Source of the DNA: Christensenellaceae bacterium
Lineage (GTDB): Bacteria > Bacillota > Clostridia > Christensenellales > CAG-138
Direction: 5' to 3'
Length of the DNA stretch: 64,000 nt
Assembly (NCBI GenBank): GCA_022510765.1
Contig: JAFLSU010000002.1
Span: 58,286 to 122,285 of the forward strand
Program-made: the position numbers and the translations under genes
The notes under the pieces: generated by a model
The model's input: the letters and a program-made list of their open reading frames with translations, nothing else
What the model was told of the DNA's origin: nothing
Database searches by the model: none
Part shown: piece by piece, positions 40,548 to 50,824 of the stretch
How positions within the stretch are numbered: position 1 is the stretch's first letter
Layout: every line of letters starts with the position of its first letter

Positions 40548-41489
40548 ATGTCAAGTTGGGGTACCGGTTTATACCAAAACGATGTAGCAGAGGATATAAA
40601 GATCGAATACAAAGACCTTCTGCAGCGGGGAGCGAGCGATGACGAAGCGTTGCGGACCATAATCAAAAGCAAGCGGTTCATGATCGATGATTATGATGAT
40701 GCTCCGCATTTTTGGTTCGCCCTTGCCGATACGCAATGGAGGCTTGGACGGCTTGACGAGGATGTGAAGCGGATCGCTCTTGAACTAATTGATGCGGGAC
40801 GATCCGTTGAAGAATGGGAGAGCGTAAATCCTAAACAGGCGAGGAAGAGGGCGGAGGTGCTGAACGCGCTCAAGGAAAAGCTGCTGTCCGAGCAGCCGGA
40901 GCGCAAAAAGATTTCGGTGACTCGGCAATATAAGTGCGATTGGAAACTCGGAGACGTGTACGCATATCCGCTGCTTGGCGACGCTGCAAAGGAAAACGGA
41001 ATATACGGACAGTATATGCTTTTGCATAAAGTAGATGAGCGTCTGTGGGATAATTATCATATCATTCCAATCGTGAGGCTGAAGCTGACCGATGGCGATT
41101 CGCTTCCTAAGAATGCGGAGGAATTTGATAAACTAAAATATATATGCGTACACCGCAGAAGCTTTGAGGACAGAATCTATCCGGGGAACGGAAAGTTGAC
41201 TCCTGAGGAGGAACGATTGGAAATCATGAATCTCCGCTGTGAGCCGGACGAAAACGGGATGCTCCGGGAGTACAAGATGAGCCTTGTCATTACTTCCAAA
41301 AGAGTGATCCCCAAAAGTCTTGTTTATGTGGGGAATTTTCAAGATGTTCAGCCTCCCGAAAAGGAGTTCATACCGCGTGGAGGTGCTTCGGGTCTGACCA
41401 TGGCATTTTGCCGCTGGCTTGAAGATGACCTGATGCGCATGTATCTTTGGTATAACAAAACGGAGAATCCATCAGTATTGAGTAAATAA
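40548..41489 (+). CDS. Unknown protein with DUF4259-like N-terminus
   Basis: MSSWGTGLYQNDVAEDIKIEYKDLL.. opening resembles DUF4259 (MGTWGxGLYxNDxAxD). Confidence 0.6.
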   Translation: MSSWGTGLYQNDVAEDIKIEYKDLLQRGASDDEALRTIIKSKRFMIDDYDDAPHFWFALADTQWRLGRLDEDVKRIALELIDAGRSVEEWESVNPKQARKRAEVLNALKEKLLSEQPERKKISVTRQYKCDWKLGDVYAYPLLGDAAKENGIYGQYMLLHKVDERLWDNYHIIPIVRLKLTDGDSLPKNAEEFDKLKYICVHRRSFEDRIYPGNGKLTPEEERLEIMNLRCEPDENGMLREYKMSLVITSKRVIPKSLVYVGNFQDVQPPEKEFIPRGGASGLTMAFCRWLEDDLMRMYLWYNKTENPSVLSK

Positions 41490-41515
41490 CTCTCTGGGAA
41501 AAGGAGGGATTAGTA

Positions 41516-41806
41516 ATGATCGTTGCAGTTGTATTTGACGATGCGGGAAAAGATGCCGATATTATCGAGATCGACAAATCCGTTTTAGATAATATAGGTA
41601 TACATAAATTCGAGTTCTGCAAGTGGATGTTTGATAAGAATAATAAGCATCGTTATTGGAGGAAAACGAGCAACGGCAGCATGTATTGTGCATACCGAGC
41701 TGAAGCGTTTTTAGAGTGGTTACGGGATTCCGGAATTGATGAAAACGCAAAGCTAATAGAAGAATGTGCATCCAATATTGGCAATTTGCCGATAATCAAG
41801 TTTTAG
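41516..41806 (+). CDS. Hypothetical protein, 96 aa
   Basis: Intact ORF with RBS-like GGAGG upstream (aaaaggaggga). Confidence 0.6.
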   Translation: MIVAVVFDDAGKDADIIEIDKSVLDNIGIHKFEFCKWMFDKNNKHRYWRKTSNGSMYCAYRAEAFLEWLRDSGIDENAKLIEECASNIGNLPIIKF

Positions 41807-41867
41807 GAAAAACGATGTATTTTCAATAGCTTTGACTCATGAGTACGTTAAAGGAGAGTGTTGAATT

Positions 41868-42107
41868 ATGAAAAAGCATCGCAAAAGGCTTGTTGTTTCA
41901 ATTATAAACCTGATGGCGTTTGCATCACTGCTTGTCATTGTCTTTAATAACTTTGGGGTGAGCATTTTTTTGCAAGTATTGATTCCATCGAGCATTATTA
42001 TGGGAACAAACCTTGCAACACTGTTATGTATGCCTCTTTCTGAAGATAAAGATGTGATTCATAAGAAAGTCAAGAAAAACCGCTGCAATATGGACGATAA
42101 AAAATGA
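41868..42107 (+). CDS. Small two-TM membrane protein
   Basis: KRLVVSIINLMAFASLLVIVFNNFGVSIFLQVLIPSSIIMGTNLATLL; AAAGGAGAG upstream. Confidence 0.55.
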   Translation: MKKHRKRLVVSIINLMAFASLLVIVFNNFGVSIFLQVLIPSSIIMGTNLATLLCMPLSEDKDVIHKKVKKNRCNMDDKK

Positions 42108-42272
42108 GCTATCTACTTAAGGCTTAGCCTAATTGAATACAAGCGACTCTAATATTGCAGCTTGTATTTGGGTCAAAAGTGTAATTGCTGAAACCATTTA
42201 CGGAAGCTCCCTTATGGGCATGACAACCCGAATGGACAGCAAAGCGATAGTACATAAATAAAATGAAATTTA

Positions 42273-42713
42273 ATGTTGATATATCTTCTGGATCAAGCTT
42301 TACTCCTAATTGTGGGAGTTGGCATAATAATAGGCATACCACATTTTTGGGGGCCTGTAATGACATTGATACTTGAATCTCTGACGATACTAAGCTGGGG
42401 ATATCTATGTAGGCGGATCCTGTTGCTTCCCATTGACTTATTATGCGGCAGGAGGGCCAAACAGGTCCACCTTGTATCTCAGCAAGTAATTGACGATTAT
42501 GAATTCTTCCGAAGAAGATGCAGCGTTGAATGGAAGCTATACTTTGGAAGCAAGGGAAAGATGTTTGTGCTTGTTCCTGCTTCAGCAAAAAGAAAGGAGA
42601 TTGATTTGATAAAGCGATCACAAAAAGATGAATATATCAGCATTACATACTACCGATTTTCAAAAATTCTGCTCGATTGGCAACCGATCTCACCCAAAAG
42701 CGATCAAGTATAA
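42273..42713 (+). CDS. Hypothetical membrane protein with C-terminal soluble domain
   Basis: N-terminal hydrophobic pair then FRRRCSVEWKLYFGSKGKMFVLVPASAKRKEIDLIKRSQKDEYISITYYRFSKILLDW. Confidence 0.5.
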   Translation: MLIYLLDQALLLIVGVGIIIGIPHFWGPVMTLILESLTILSWGYLCRRILLLPIDLLCGRRAKQVHLVSQQVIDDYEFFRRRCSVEWKLYFGSKGKMFVLVPASAKRKEIDLIKRSQKDEYISITYYRFSKILLDWQPISPKSDQV

Positions 42714-42806
42714 AATGGTAATTATCCAGGAAGAACTTGACACTATTTACAGTATCGGCACATGTGATAAATGATTTATACGTATGTTATAAAATAGGAA
42801 AAGGCG

Positions 42807-43514
42807 GTGAAATTGCAGCTGATGTTGAACAACATGAAGAAAAAACTAAAACAGACGTTATCCCCCATGGGATTCAGAAATGCAGGGAATTGTTACTATT
42901 ATATCAAAAACGACATAGCATTTTGTCTTAGCTTCGATCAACCAAGTGGGATTTTGTACTGCACAGTTCACATCATTCCACTATATATTCCGTGTGAGCG
43001 GCGACATTATACATATGGAAATAGGTTAAATAGCTTTTCTAATAGTTCCGTTGGCGTTCTAATGAAATCCGCTCCTGATAAAGAGGTTGATACCTGGTTT
43101 GAAAACCTTCTTTATACCCTAAGGGAAAGCATTTTTCCGTTTTTTCAAAGTATATCATCACCGTTGCAATTGCTCCATTTTGTTAATAGTGACCCTGCTG
43201 TGGTGAATCAGTTCTTTCATAGTCCGCCGGATCAATTGGATCGCCTTCGTGTATTTACCTATTTGTATTTGAACGACTATGAAAATCTGAAATGTGCAAT
43301 AAAACACGCCTATGTTAGCATTTCTCGTGCAAATTATGTTGATGAAGTGAAAAATGAAAGGAACAGTGAGCTATCAAGAATTGAATCCTACCTTTCCGAC
43401 AGTAGTTTCTGTGGCAGCCAGTTCTGCGCAGAAATTGTTAAACGATCCCTGCAATGCTGTTTTGGACAAGGAATATGTAACACAGAGGACGGATTCGAGA
43501 CTGCTGAAAAGTAG
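42807..43514 (+). CDS. Unknown protein, DUF4304-like N-terminus
   Basis: MKKKLKQTLSPMGFRNAGNCYYYIKNDIAFCLSFDQPSGILYCTVHIIPLYIPC. Confidence 0.5.
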   Translation: MKLQLMLNNMKKKLKQTLSPMGFRNAGNCYYYIKNDIAFCLSFDQPSGILYCTVHIIPLYIPCERRHYTYGNRLNSFSNSSVGVLMKSAPDKEVDTWFENLLYTLRESIFPFFQSISSPLQLLHFVNSDPAVVNQFFHSPPDQLDRLRVFTYLYLNDYENLKCAIKHAYVSISRANYVDEVKNERNSELSRIESYLSDSSFCGSQFCAEIVKRSLQCCFGQGICNTEDGFETAEK

Positions 43515-43623
43515 TACAAACCAATGCCCTTGCATGGTCGGGTGCAAAGAACCAGAGATACTTTTTGATTACGCTGAGTAATTTTTCCTAAAGAACTTGA
43601 CACGTTCAAATTTCATCTTGGAT

Positions 43624-43652
43624 TTGACATCTCCAAATTATCGTGTTATAAT
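43624..43652 (+). promoter_or_regulatory. Consensus sigmaA promoter for T-box/proS
   Basis: TTGACA-N17-TATAAT, exact consensus at both hexamers. Confidence 0.85.
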
Positions 43653-43659
43653 CATCATG

Positions 43660-43932
43660 CAAGATTGGCGTTGATTGAGGAAAATACCGTCATTTCTGTC
43701 CAAAGAGAGTCCGCGTTCGGTGCGAGCGGGCGGCAGGCAGGCGATTATCCCGCCTCATGAGCCAAGGGGAGGAAATGCCCCTTCGCAGGAGTGCGTTACA
43801 GCTCATAAGAGGCAGCTTTTATCCCGAATGGCGAGTGTCATACTTGCCGCAGATGAAGGCTGTGAAGTAAGGTGGTACAGCGATCAACCGCCCTTATGAG
43901 GATACTTCCCCGTAAGGGCGGTTTTTTGTAAA
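43660..43932 (+). ncRNA. T-box riboswitch (proS)
   Basis: AGAGAGTCCGCG...; T-box sequence GAAGTAAGGTGGTACAGCGA; terminator AACCGCCCTTA..TAAGGGCGGTTTTTT directly upstream of proS. Confidence 0.85.
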
Positions 43933-43966
43933 AAGCTTAATATTTATCTAATGGAGGATATTGAAA

Positions 43967-45406
43967 ATGGCAAAGAAAAATGAAGAATTCGTTACCCATA
44001 TCGCGTCCCGAACTGAGGATTTCCCCCAGTGGTACACGGATATAATCCTCAAGTCCGATATGGTTGACTACTCCGAGGTCAAGGGCTGCATGGTCATAAA
44101 GCCCTACGGCTATGCGGTATGGGAGCTTATCCAGAGCGAGCTTGACGCGCGCTTCAAGGCGACGGGACATAAGAATGCGTACTTCCCCCTCTTCATCCCG
44201 GAGCATCTGCTTCAAAAGGAAAAGGATCATGTCGAGGGCTTCGCACCCGAAGTCGCCTGGGTCACTCACGGTGGCGAGGAGGAGCTTTCGGAGCGTCTCT
44301 GCGTTCGCCCGACGAGCGAGACGATAATCTGTTCCATGTATTCCAAGTGGATACAGTCCTATCGCGATCTGCCGCTGCTCTACAATCAGTGGGCAAACGT
44401 GGTTCGCTGGGAGAAGAACACGCGCCCGTTCCTTCGCACGTCTGAATTCCTTTGGCAGGAGGGTCATACCGCCCACGCGACCGCCGAGGAGGCGCAGGAG
44501 GAGACCGAACGTATGCTTGAGGTCTACCGCGAGTTCATGGAAAACGTGCTTGCGATTCCGGTAATCTGCGGTCGCAAGAGCGACAAGGAGAAGTTCGCCG
44601 GCGCACAGGCGACCTATACTTTGGAAGCGATGATGCAGGACGGCAAGGCGCTCCAGATGGGTACGAGCCATAACCTCGGAGATCACTTTGCAAAGGCATA
44701 CGACATCACCTACCTGAGCCGTGAGGGCAGGCACGAATACTGCTTCACCACGAGCTGGGGCGTCAGCACCCGCATGATCGGCGGCCTTATTATGACGCAT
44801 GGCGACGACCGCGGACTCATGTTCCCGCCGAGGATCGCGCCCGTTCAGCTCGTCATCCTGCCCATTGCACAGCATAAGCCCGGTGTTCTCGACAAGGCGT
44901 ATGAGCTTAAACAGCAGCTTATCGATGCGGGCATCCGTGTTGAGCTTGACGACAGTGATCAGAGCGCAGGTTGGAAGTTCAATCAATGGGAGATGAAGGG
45001 TGTTCCCGTTCGCCTCGAGGTTGGCCCCAAGGACATCGAGAACAATCAGGCCGTACTCGTCCGCCGCGATAACCATGAAAAGCTGTTCGTCTCCATGGAC
45101 GGTCTTGCCGAAACGCTCAAGAGCCTGTTCGACACCGTTCAGCAGGATATGTATGACCGCGCAAAGGAAAACAGGATAGCCCATACCGTTGTTGCTCACA
45201 ATATGGATGAACTTAAGGACGGCGTGCAGTCGGGCTTTGTAAAGGCCATGTGGTGCGGAGAGCGCGAGTGCGAGGATAGGATAAAGGAAGCAACGGGTGC
45301 AACCACCCGCTGTATGCCCTTCGAGCAGGAAGAGCTGGGTTCGGATACCTGCGTCTGCTGCGACAAGAAGGCAAAGGCAATGACCTATTTTGCCAAGAGC
45401 TATTGA
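43967..45406 (+). CDS. proS: Prolyl-tRNA synthetase (short/eukaryote-like class)
   Basis: VKGCMVIKPYGYAVWELIQ, LCVRPTSETIICSMYSKWIQSYRDLPLLYNQWANVVRWE, RTSEFLWQEGHTAHAT, TSWGVSTRMIGGLIMTHGDDRGL. Confidence 0.95.
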   Translation: MAKKNEEFVTHIASRTEDFPQWYTDIILKSDMVDYSEVKGCMVIKPYGYAVWELIQSELDARFKATGHKNAYFPLFIPEHLLQKEKDHVEGFAPEVAWVTHGGEEELSERLCVRPTSETIICSMYSKWIQSYRDLPLLYNQWANVVRWEKNTRPFLRTSEFLWQEGHTAHATAEEAQEETERMLEVYREFMENVLAIPVICGRKSDKEKFAGAQATYTLEAMMQDGKALQMGTSHNLGDHFAKAYDITYLSREGRHEYCFTTSWGVSTRMIGGLIMTHGDDRGLMFPPRIAPVQLVILPIAQHKPGVLDKAYELKQQLIDAGIRVELDDSDQSAGWKFNQWEMKGVPVRLEVGPKDIENNQAVLVRRDNHEKLFVSMDGLAETLKSLFDTVQQDMYDRAKENRIAHTVVAHNMDELKDGVQSGFVKAMWCGERECEDRIKEATGATTRCMPFEQEELGSDTCVCCDKKAKAMTYFAKSY

Positions 45407-45492
45407 TTCAGGGCGATAGATTTTAGAACATGATGAGCAAATGGGCACCGCTGCTGCGGTGCCCTCGTTCAAACTATCAAATTATTCGCACA

Positions 45493-46389
45493 TCAGTTGG
45501 CAGGCACTATATTGATTACGGATACGGGCATTTCTGCACCTTCCGCAAACAACTCGGTTAAGACTTCCTCCACGATGATTGCGTCGGGATATTTAGCCTT
45601 AAAGAACATCAGCCTGTCTTCCGGCAGAGTCGCATCCTTCATTTCGCTTTCCGCGCCAAGCATATAAGACATTAAGCCGTACAGCAGTCCGTCCATCTTC
45701 CACTCGCAATAGTCCTCGTAGGAGCCGCAGAACGCGCTGTCGAGGGACGCCTCAAGGACGGCAGAAACGAAGCTGTTTTGCGATATTTCGTAGATTCCAT
45801 CGTACCAGTTTTCACCCTCGATGCCGCTTATCTGCACATAATTTACCCACTCGGGTTCATGAGCGTCTCTCGTATTCTCAATATTCTCATCTGAACCCGA
45901 TATGACCCTGAAGAATTTAACGCTGCCAAGCTCCTGCCAGCTTTCGGTATACATGGTAAACTCGATCGGTTCAGCCCTCAAGTCATCCGTAATCTCATAT
46001 TCATAGATGAACATACCATCCTCGGATTCTTTCATAACGGGTTCGGGTTTGTTATACCTACGAATTGCGCTGTCAATATCATCGTACATGCTCCAATCGA
46101 CCGGAATCAGCTCAAGACCCGTGATGAGGCGCATGAAGTCGGGCAAGGTTGACCCATCCGCAAGCAAAGCGCCGGGATAGGGCTGAAAGCCAAACTCTTT
46201 TTTGACCGCATCACACGCGCTCACGGCAAGATAAGCACATTCGCCGTCCAATTCAGCGGCAAGATAGCTCGTGTCATTCGCCCTGCGTGCGCCATTATCC
46301 GCGACCAGCGGCAAAGCAACGCAGACGGCTATCGCTGAAACGATTGCCACTATTGCTACGACTCTTTTTGTTACTGACATCTTAGACAT
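45493..46389 (-). CDS. Hypothetical membrane-anchored/secreted protein
   Basis: MSKMSVTKRVVAIVAIVSAIAVCVALPLVADNG signal anchor; start reassigned from 46458. Confidence 0.6.
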   Translation of the reverse strand: MSKMSVTKRVVAIVAIVSAIAVCVALPLVADNGARRANDTSYLAAELDGECAYLAVSACDAVKKEFGFQPYPGALLADGSTLPDFMRLITGLELIPVDWSMYDDIDSAIRRYNKPEPVMKESEDGMFIYEYEITDDLRAEPIEFTMYTESWQELGSVKFFRVISGSDENIENTRDAHEPEWVNYVQISGIEGENWYDGIYEISQNSFVSAVLEASLDSAFCGSYEDYCEWKMDGLLYGLMSYMLGAESEMKDATLPEDRLMFFKAKYPDAIIVEEVLTELFAEGAEMPVSVINIVPAN

Positions 46390-46633
46390 GGTTCTTTTCT
46401 CCTTGTTATCTCTCATAGCTGCATGGATTTCTAAAACTGTAAAACGCATGTTATACATTTAGATGCTTGCAGTATACTTTGTTCAAGAAATCATGTCAAT
46501 GCATATTTTGGTAATTTGAAAATATATTTAGTCATTCATTGTTTTTGTTGTATTATAAATATTTAGCAACGCCGCGAGAGACCTTTTCTCGCGGCATTGT
46601 TTTTAAAAAATCTAACAAAACTCAGTTGTAATT

Positions 46634-48730
46634 TTATTTGTTTTCGGGAATAAGACCCTTCCTCGTCAAATCGATCTTTCCGTCGGGCTTGATGTCAATG
46701 ACGCGAACCAAAATCTCGTCGCCGACGCTTACGACATCTTCCACCCTCTCAACGCGCCTGTTTGCAAGCTTTGAGATATGCACAAGACCCTTCTTGCCTG
46801 GTTTCAGCTCGACCTGAGCGCCGATGGGAAGGATATTTACGACCTTGCCGAGGATGACGTCACCAACTTCGATGTCGCGGACGATATTGTCGATTATCTG
46901 CTTCGCATGCTGCGCGGATGCCGCGTCGGTGCTTGCGATGAACACCCTGCCGTCATCCTCAATATCAATCTTGACCCCGGTCTCGGCGATTATGCCGTTG
47001 ATCGTCTTTCCGCCGCTGCCGATGACCTCACGAATCTTATCCGGATGAATGTTGAACTGGAGAATGCGCGGAGCAAACGGAGACAGCTCCTTGCGGGGAG
47101 TGCTGATGGTCTCCATCATGCGGTCAAGGATGAAGAGCCTGCCCTGCCTTGCCTGTTCGAGCGCACGGGTCAAAATCTGCTCGTCTATGCCCTTGATCTT
47201 GATGTCCATCTGAATCGCGGTTATACCTTCGGTCGTACCCGCAACCTTGAAGTCCATATCGCCCATGAAATCCTCAAGTCCCTGAATGTCGGTAAGAATG
47301 GCGATATTTCCGTTGCTTTCGTCCTTGATAAGACCCATCGCGCAGCCGGCTACGGGAGCCTTGATCGGAACGCCCGCATCCATAAGCGCAAGCGTGCTTC
47401 CGCAGATGGAGGCCTGGGATGTGGAACCGTTGCTTGAAACCACCTCGGATACCAAGCGAATCGCATACGGGAACTCATTTTCATCCGGTATCATGGGCAG
47501 CAGCGCGCGCTCCGCGAGGGCACCGTGTCCGATCTCACGTCTGCCGGGACTGCCGAGACGCTTGACCTCGCCGGTGCTGTAGGGCGGCATGTTGTAGTGG
47601 TGGATATAGCGTTTGAACTCCTCCTCCCCTATGCCGTCGATGGTCTGTCCATCTCCGAGAGTTCCGAGGGTCGCGATCGTCATTACCTGGGTCTGTCCGC
47701 GGGTGAACACCGCCGAACCGTGCGTGCGTGGCAGGATGCCTACCTCACTCCATATCGGGCGGATCTGAGTATGGGTGCGCCCATCGGGACGAATGCCCCT
47801 GTTAATTATCTTATCGCGAAGGATCTCCTTCATGAGGTTATACAGAATGGAGTCGATATCCGAAGCTGAATCGGGATATTCCTCAGCAAAATGGGTGATC
47901 GTCTCCTCCTTGACCTGCGCGGTGCGCACTTCGCGCTCCTTGCGATCGAAGGTATCGAGCTGCCACTCAACCTTTTCGCGTGCAAAGTCTATAACCTTTT
48001 TTGTAAGCTCCTCATCGGGGGTATGGATCTCGGGAACGAGCTTTTCCTTGCCGATCTCTGCCTGAATCTCGCTTATCCATGCAACGATCTTCTTTATGTA
48101 TTCGTGTCCAAGCAGGATTGCGTCAAGCATCTGCTTTTCGGTGATCTCGTTTGCGCCCGCCTCGACCATCATCACGGCATCCTTGGTGCCCGCAACGGTG
48201 AGGTGAAGCCTGCTGCGTTCACGCTGCGTTGAATCGGGATTGATGATGTACTTACCGTCCACGAATCCGACGCTGACCGCGCCTACGGGACCCATGAACG
48301 GAGCCTCGCTGATGGAAAGCGCAAGGGACGCGCCGTTCATCGCAAGAATGTCGGGAGGAACGTCCTTTTCGACGCTCATCGCGGTCGCAACGACCTGCAC
48401 ATCGTTATAAAATCCTTTCGGGAAAAGCGGACGGAGGGGACGATCGATAAGACGGCTTGTAAGAACCGCTTTTTCGGAGGGGCGCCCCTCCCTCTTGATA
48501 AAGCCGCCCGGAATCTTTCCGGCAGCGTACATTTTTTCTTCGTAATCGCAGCTTAGGGGTAGGAAATCGGCCCCTTCGCGAGCCTGCTTTGCGACGGTCG
48601 CGCATACGAGAAGCGCGGTATTACCCGAGCTTATGAGGACCGAACCTCCTGCCTGCTCGGCATACTTGCCGGTTTCCGCAACTATCGTGCGGCCTGCTAG
48701 CTCGAGAGTAAACTTATTCTGCATATTCAT
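46634..48730 (-). CDS. pnp: Polyribonucleotide nucleotidyltransferase
   Basis: [50 protein letters not shown] ([15 protein letters not shown]) and S1 domains. Confidence 0.97.
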   Translation of the reverse strand: MNMQNKFTLELAGRTIVAETGKYAEQAGGSVLISSGNTALLVCATVAKQAREGADFLPLSCDYEEKMYAAGKIPGGFIKREGRPSEKAVLTSRLIDRPLRPLFPKGFYNDVQVVATAMSVEKDVPPDILAMNGASLALSISEAPFMGPVGAVSVGFVDGKYIINPDSTQRERSRLHLTVAGTKDAVMMVEAGANEITEKQMLDAILLGHEYIKKIVAWISEIQAEIGKEKLVPEIHTPDEELTKKVIDFAREKVEWQLDTFDRKEREVRTAQVKEETITHFAEEYPDSASDIDSILYNLMKEILRDKIINRGIRPDGRTHTQIRPIWSEVGILPRTHGSAVFTRGQTQVMTIATLGTLGDGQTIDGIGEEEFKRYIHHYNMPPYSTGEVKRLGSPGRREIGHGALAERALLPMIPDENEFPYAIRLVSEVVSSNGSTSQASICGSTLALMDAGVPIKAPVAGCAMGLIKDESNGNIAILTDIQGLEDFMGDMDFKVAGTTEGITAIQMDIKIKGIDEQILTRALEQARQGRLFILDRMMETISTPRKELSPFAPRILQFNIHPDKIREVIGSGGKTINGIIAETGVKIDIEDDGRVFIASTDAASAQHAKQIIDNIVRDIEVGDVILGKVVNILPIGAQVELKPGKKGLVHISKLANRRVERVEDVVSVGDEILVRVIDIKPDGKIDLTRKGLIPENK

Positions 48731-48872
48731 GCTCCTTCTATCTGACTTTTTTATAATTTAGTTTGAGTTGCGCAAGCATGCTTTTATGCAGGAATAAACC
48801 TGTTTTGCCCTAAAGCACGAGAAATACCGCCCTTGATTGAATTGGACATAAATCAAACGTATATCTCGCGAA

Positions 48873-48950
48873 GGGAATGGATTTAGCCGTTCCGATTTCC
48901 GCAGACGAAAACGCGGTCGGTGTTCGGGCGGAACGGGAAAATCCGTTCCC
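48873..48950. repeat. Long imperfect inverted repeat with nested hairpin
   Basis: GGGAATGGATTTAGCCGTTCCG (48873-48894) against CGGAACGGGAAAATCCGTTCCC (48929-48950); inner CCGC..GCGG. Confidence 0.7.
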
Positions 48951-49094
48951 TACGCTCTTGCGCAAATATGGGCGGCAAAAGCCACCATTTTATGTGATTT
49001 CAGCGCAGCTTACGCACCACGCTTTTTAGGCACAGCACATTTTTTGCGTTCGCAACTTTTTGCACTACACATTATGCGCCGCATCTTGATAAGA

Positions 49095-49118
49095 AGGGCG
49101 GGTACTCCTGCCCGCCCT
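49095..49118 (-). terminator. Hairpin downstream of rpsO
   Basis: AGGGCGGG-tactcctg-CCCGCCCT; weak U-tract on the minus strand. Confidence 0.5.
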
Positions 49119-49132
49119 GCCGTTTGGTAAAA

Positions 49133-49396
49133 TTATTTTCTGATGTTCAGCGCGGCAATAATAGCCCTGTAGCGCTCAATGTCGACCTCTTTTAGGTAAT
49201 TGAGCAGACCACGGCGCTTACCTACCATCTTCAGCAGACCACGGCGGGAATGATTATCCTTCTGATGGGTCTTGAGATGCTCGGTGAGGTGATTGATGCG
49301 CTCGGTGAGGATCGCTATCTGAACCTCGGGAGAGCCTGTATCGCCCTCGTGAAGAGCGTACTTTGCGATGATTCCGCTTTTAAGTTCCTTATCCAT
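49133..49396 (-). CDS. rpsO: 30S ribosomal protein S15
   Basis: [56 protein letters not shown]. Confidence 0.97.
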   Translation of the reverse strand: MDKELKSGIIAKYALHEGDTGSPEVQIAILTERINHLTEHLKTHQKDNHSRRGLLKMVGKRRGLLNYLKEVDIERYRAIIAALNIRK

Positions 49397-49636
49397 TTTA
49401 AAGCCTCCTTATATTTTGTATCCCAGCAAGCTGCGTAATGCGCCGGAGTATCGCGTAACGAAGCATACCGTTCTCAGCGTCATGCGGCAGCGCACCGCTT
49501 GAGCCGACATATGTTCTATGCGGATCGGACGAACAAGTCCGCGCATATAGCGATTAATATTAACATACGATGCGGTGGTTGTAAAGGATTTTTGCGCAAT
49601 ATACAAAATTTGGTCATACAACGAACCGCGTTCGCC

Positions 49637-50638
49637 TTACGCAATACCAAGCGATATCCTCAATATCCTTACGGCATCGCTTATGGTGAGGACTCCGTCG
49701 CCGTCCATATCGCCCACGCTGATCTGAGCGCCGTTAAGATATATGACCTGCATCGCATGACGCACCACCAGCAGCGCGTCCGCCACGGAAACCGTGCCGT
49801 CGCCATCGACATCGCCCGAAGGCGTGGATGCGGACGCTATTTCAATATCAAACGTTCCCGATATGCCCCGGCAGCTAACAGTCACATGCTGCACTCCCTC
49901 GAGATTAGGGTTATAGCCGCTGCAAAAATCGCCCGAAATGGGAAGATAGCAGGTTCCGCAGCCCCTGCAATTCAGCACGCCTATTATACCCATCTGATCT
50001 ATTGTCGTTCCGGGTGCAAAAACCGTCGACTGCGGCATTATGAAGCTAAATGACGTATATTCGCACGAGAACCCGATGTGAAAAAGCTGCACCCAGTAAT
50101 GCCCGTAATAGTCGTTTGCCGTTTTCATGCCTACCCCGAGGTGTACGAGGTCGGGATTGAGTATGTTCTCCCTATGACCCGTGCTGTTCATCCAGCCTGT
50201 TACGACTGCGGACGGAGTCGGATACCCTGCGGCTATGTTTTCAGCGACGAAGCTGTAGCTTACTCCAAACTGCGCAAACACGGTGAAGCAGGATGTACCG
50301 TCCGGTCTTGTGTGCGAATACGAGCGCGTCAGCTCCTCCGCACGAACATCCGCCATGTTCTGCAATACCGAATAAGCGGTCAAAGGCTGTGCGCCGTTCA
50401 AAAAGCGCTGATGATTCGTAAGACGCAGAACCTCCCATTCCGCTGCTGTCATGTTGAATCCGGGAGGAACCGCGCGATCGTCTGCATCCGAAGCTGCCTT
50501 GATTCCTGCAAAAGCCTGAGTATCGGCGTGCGCCATGCTGCCGACAGGCATGTCCGCAAAAGAGGGAGTGAAAATTGCTGCTACCGTAAGTATCGACACA
50601 AGCAAGAAAGCGATCAGTCTACGAAAACTGTTTTTCAT
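49637..50638 (-). CDS. Secreted CAP/SCP-domain protein with C-terminal dockerin
   Basis: CAP: LTNHQRFLNGAQPLTAYSVLQNMADVRAEELTRSYSHTRPDG..AENIAAGYPTPSAVVTGWMNSTGHRENILNPDLVHLGVG; dockerin: GDVDGDGTVSVADALLVVRHAMQ..VGDMDGDGVLTISDAVRILRISLG. Confidence 0.92.
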   Translation of the reverse strand: MKNSFRRLIAFLLVSILTVAAIFTPSFADMPVGSMAHADTQAFAGIKAASDADDRAVPPGFNMTAAEWEVLRLTNHQRFLNGAQPLTAYSVLQNMADVRAEELTRSYSHTRPDGTSCFTVFAQFGVSYSFVAENIAAGYPTPSAVVTGWMNSTGHRENILNPDLVHLGVGMKTANDYYGHYWVQLFHIGFSCEYTSFSFIMPQSTVFAPGTTIDQMGIIGVLNCRGCGTCYLPISGDFCSGYNPNLEGVQHVTVSCRGISGTFDIEIASASTPSGDVDGDGTVSVADALLVVRHAMQVIYLNGAQISVGDMDGDGVLTISDAVRILRISLGIA

Positions 50639-50711
50639 GGTTTTTACTTTCCTTTTGTTCTTTATATATTATTTGGCAATTTCGAGCCGTATGGAGAATG
50701 CTCCTCCGTTT

Positions 50712-50747
50712 AAAAAACACCGCAGAACAACGAATTCTGCGGTGTTT
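50712..50747 (-). terminator. Terminator downstream of tRNA-Trp
   Basis: Minus strand AACACCGCAGAATTCGTTGTTCTGCGGTGTTTTTT. Confidence 0.85.
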
Positions 50748-50750
50748 GTA

Positions 50751-50824
50751 TGGCAGGGGCACTAAGATTTGAACTCAGAAGAACGGTTTTGGAGACCGCT
50801 ATGTTACCATTACATCATGCCCCT
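50751..50824 (-). tRNA. tRNA-Trp (anticodon CCA), 3' CCA encoded
   Basis: Minus strand AGGGGCATGATGTAATGGTAACATAGCGGTCTCCAAAACCGTTCTTCTGAGTTCAAATCTTAGTGCCCCTGCCA; anticodon loop CTCCAAA. Confidence 0.95.

Noticed and set aside
45443-45464. GGGCACCGC-tgct-GCGGTGCCC hairpin after proS
   Set aside because: Plausible terminator stem but lacks a U-tract (followed by TCGTTC); not called as a feature.
43937-45472. 511-aa minus-strand ORF opposite proS
   Set aside because: Antisense shadow of a clear prolyl-tRNA synthetase; no family features, and it starts and ends around the sense gene. Typical of codon-biased genes.
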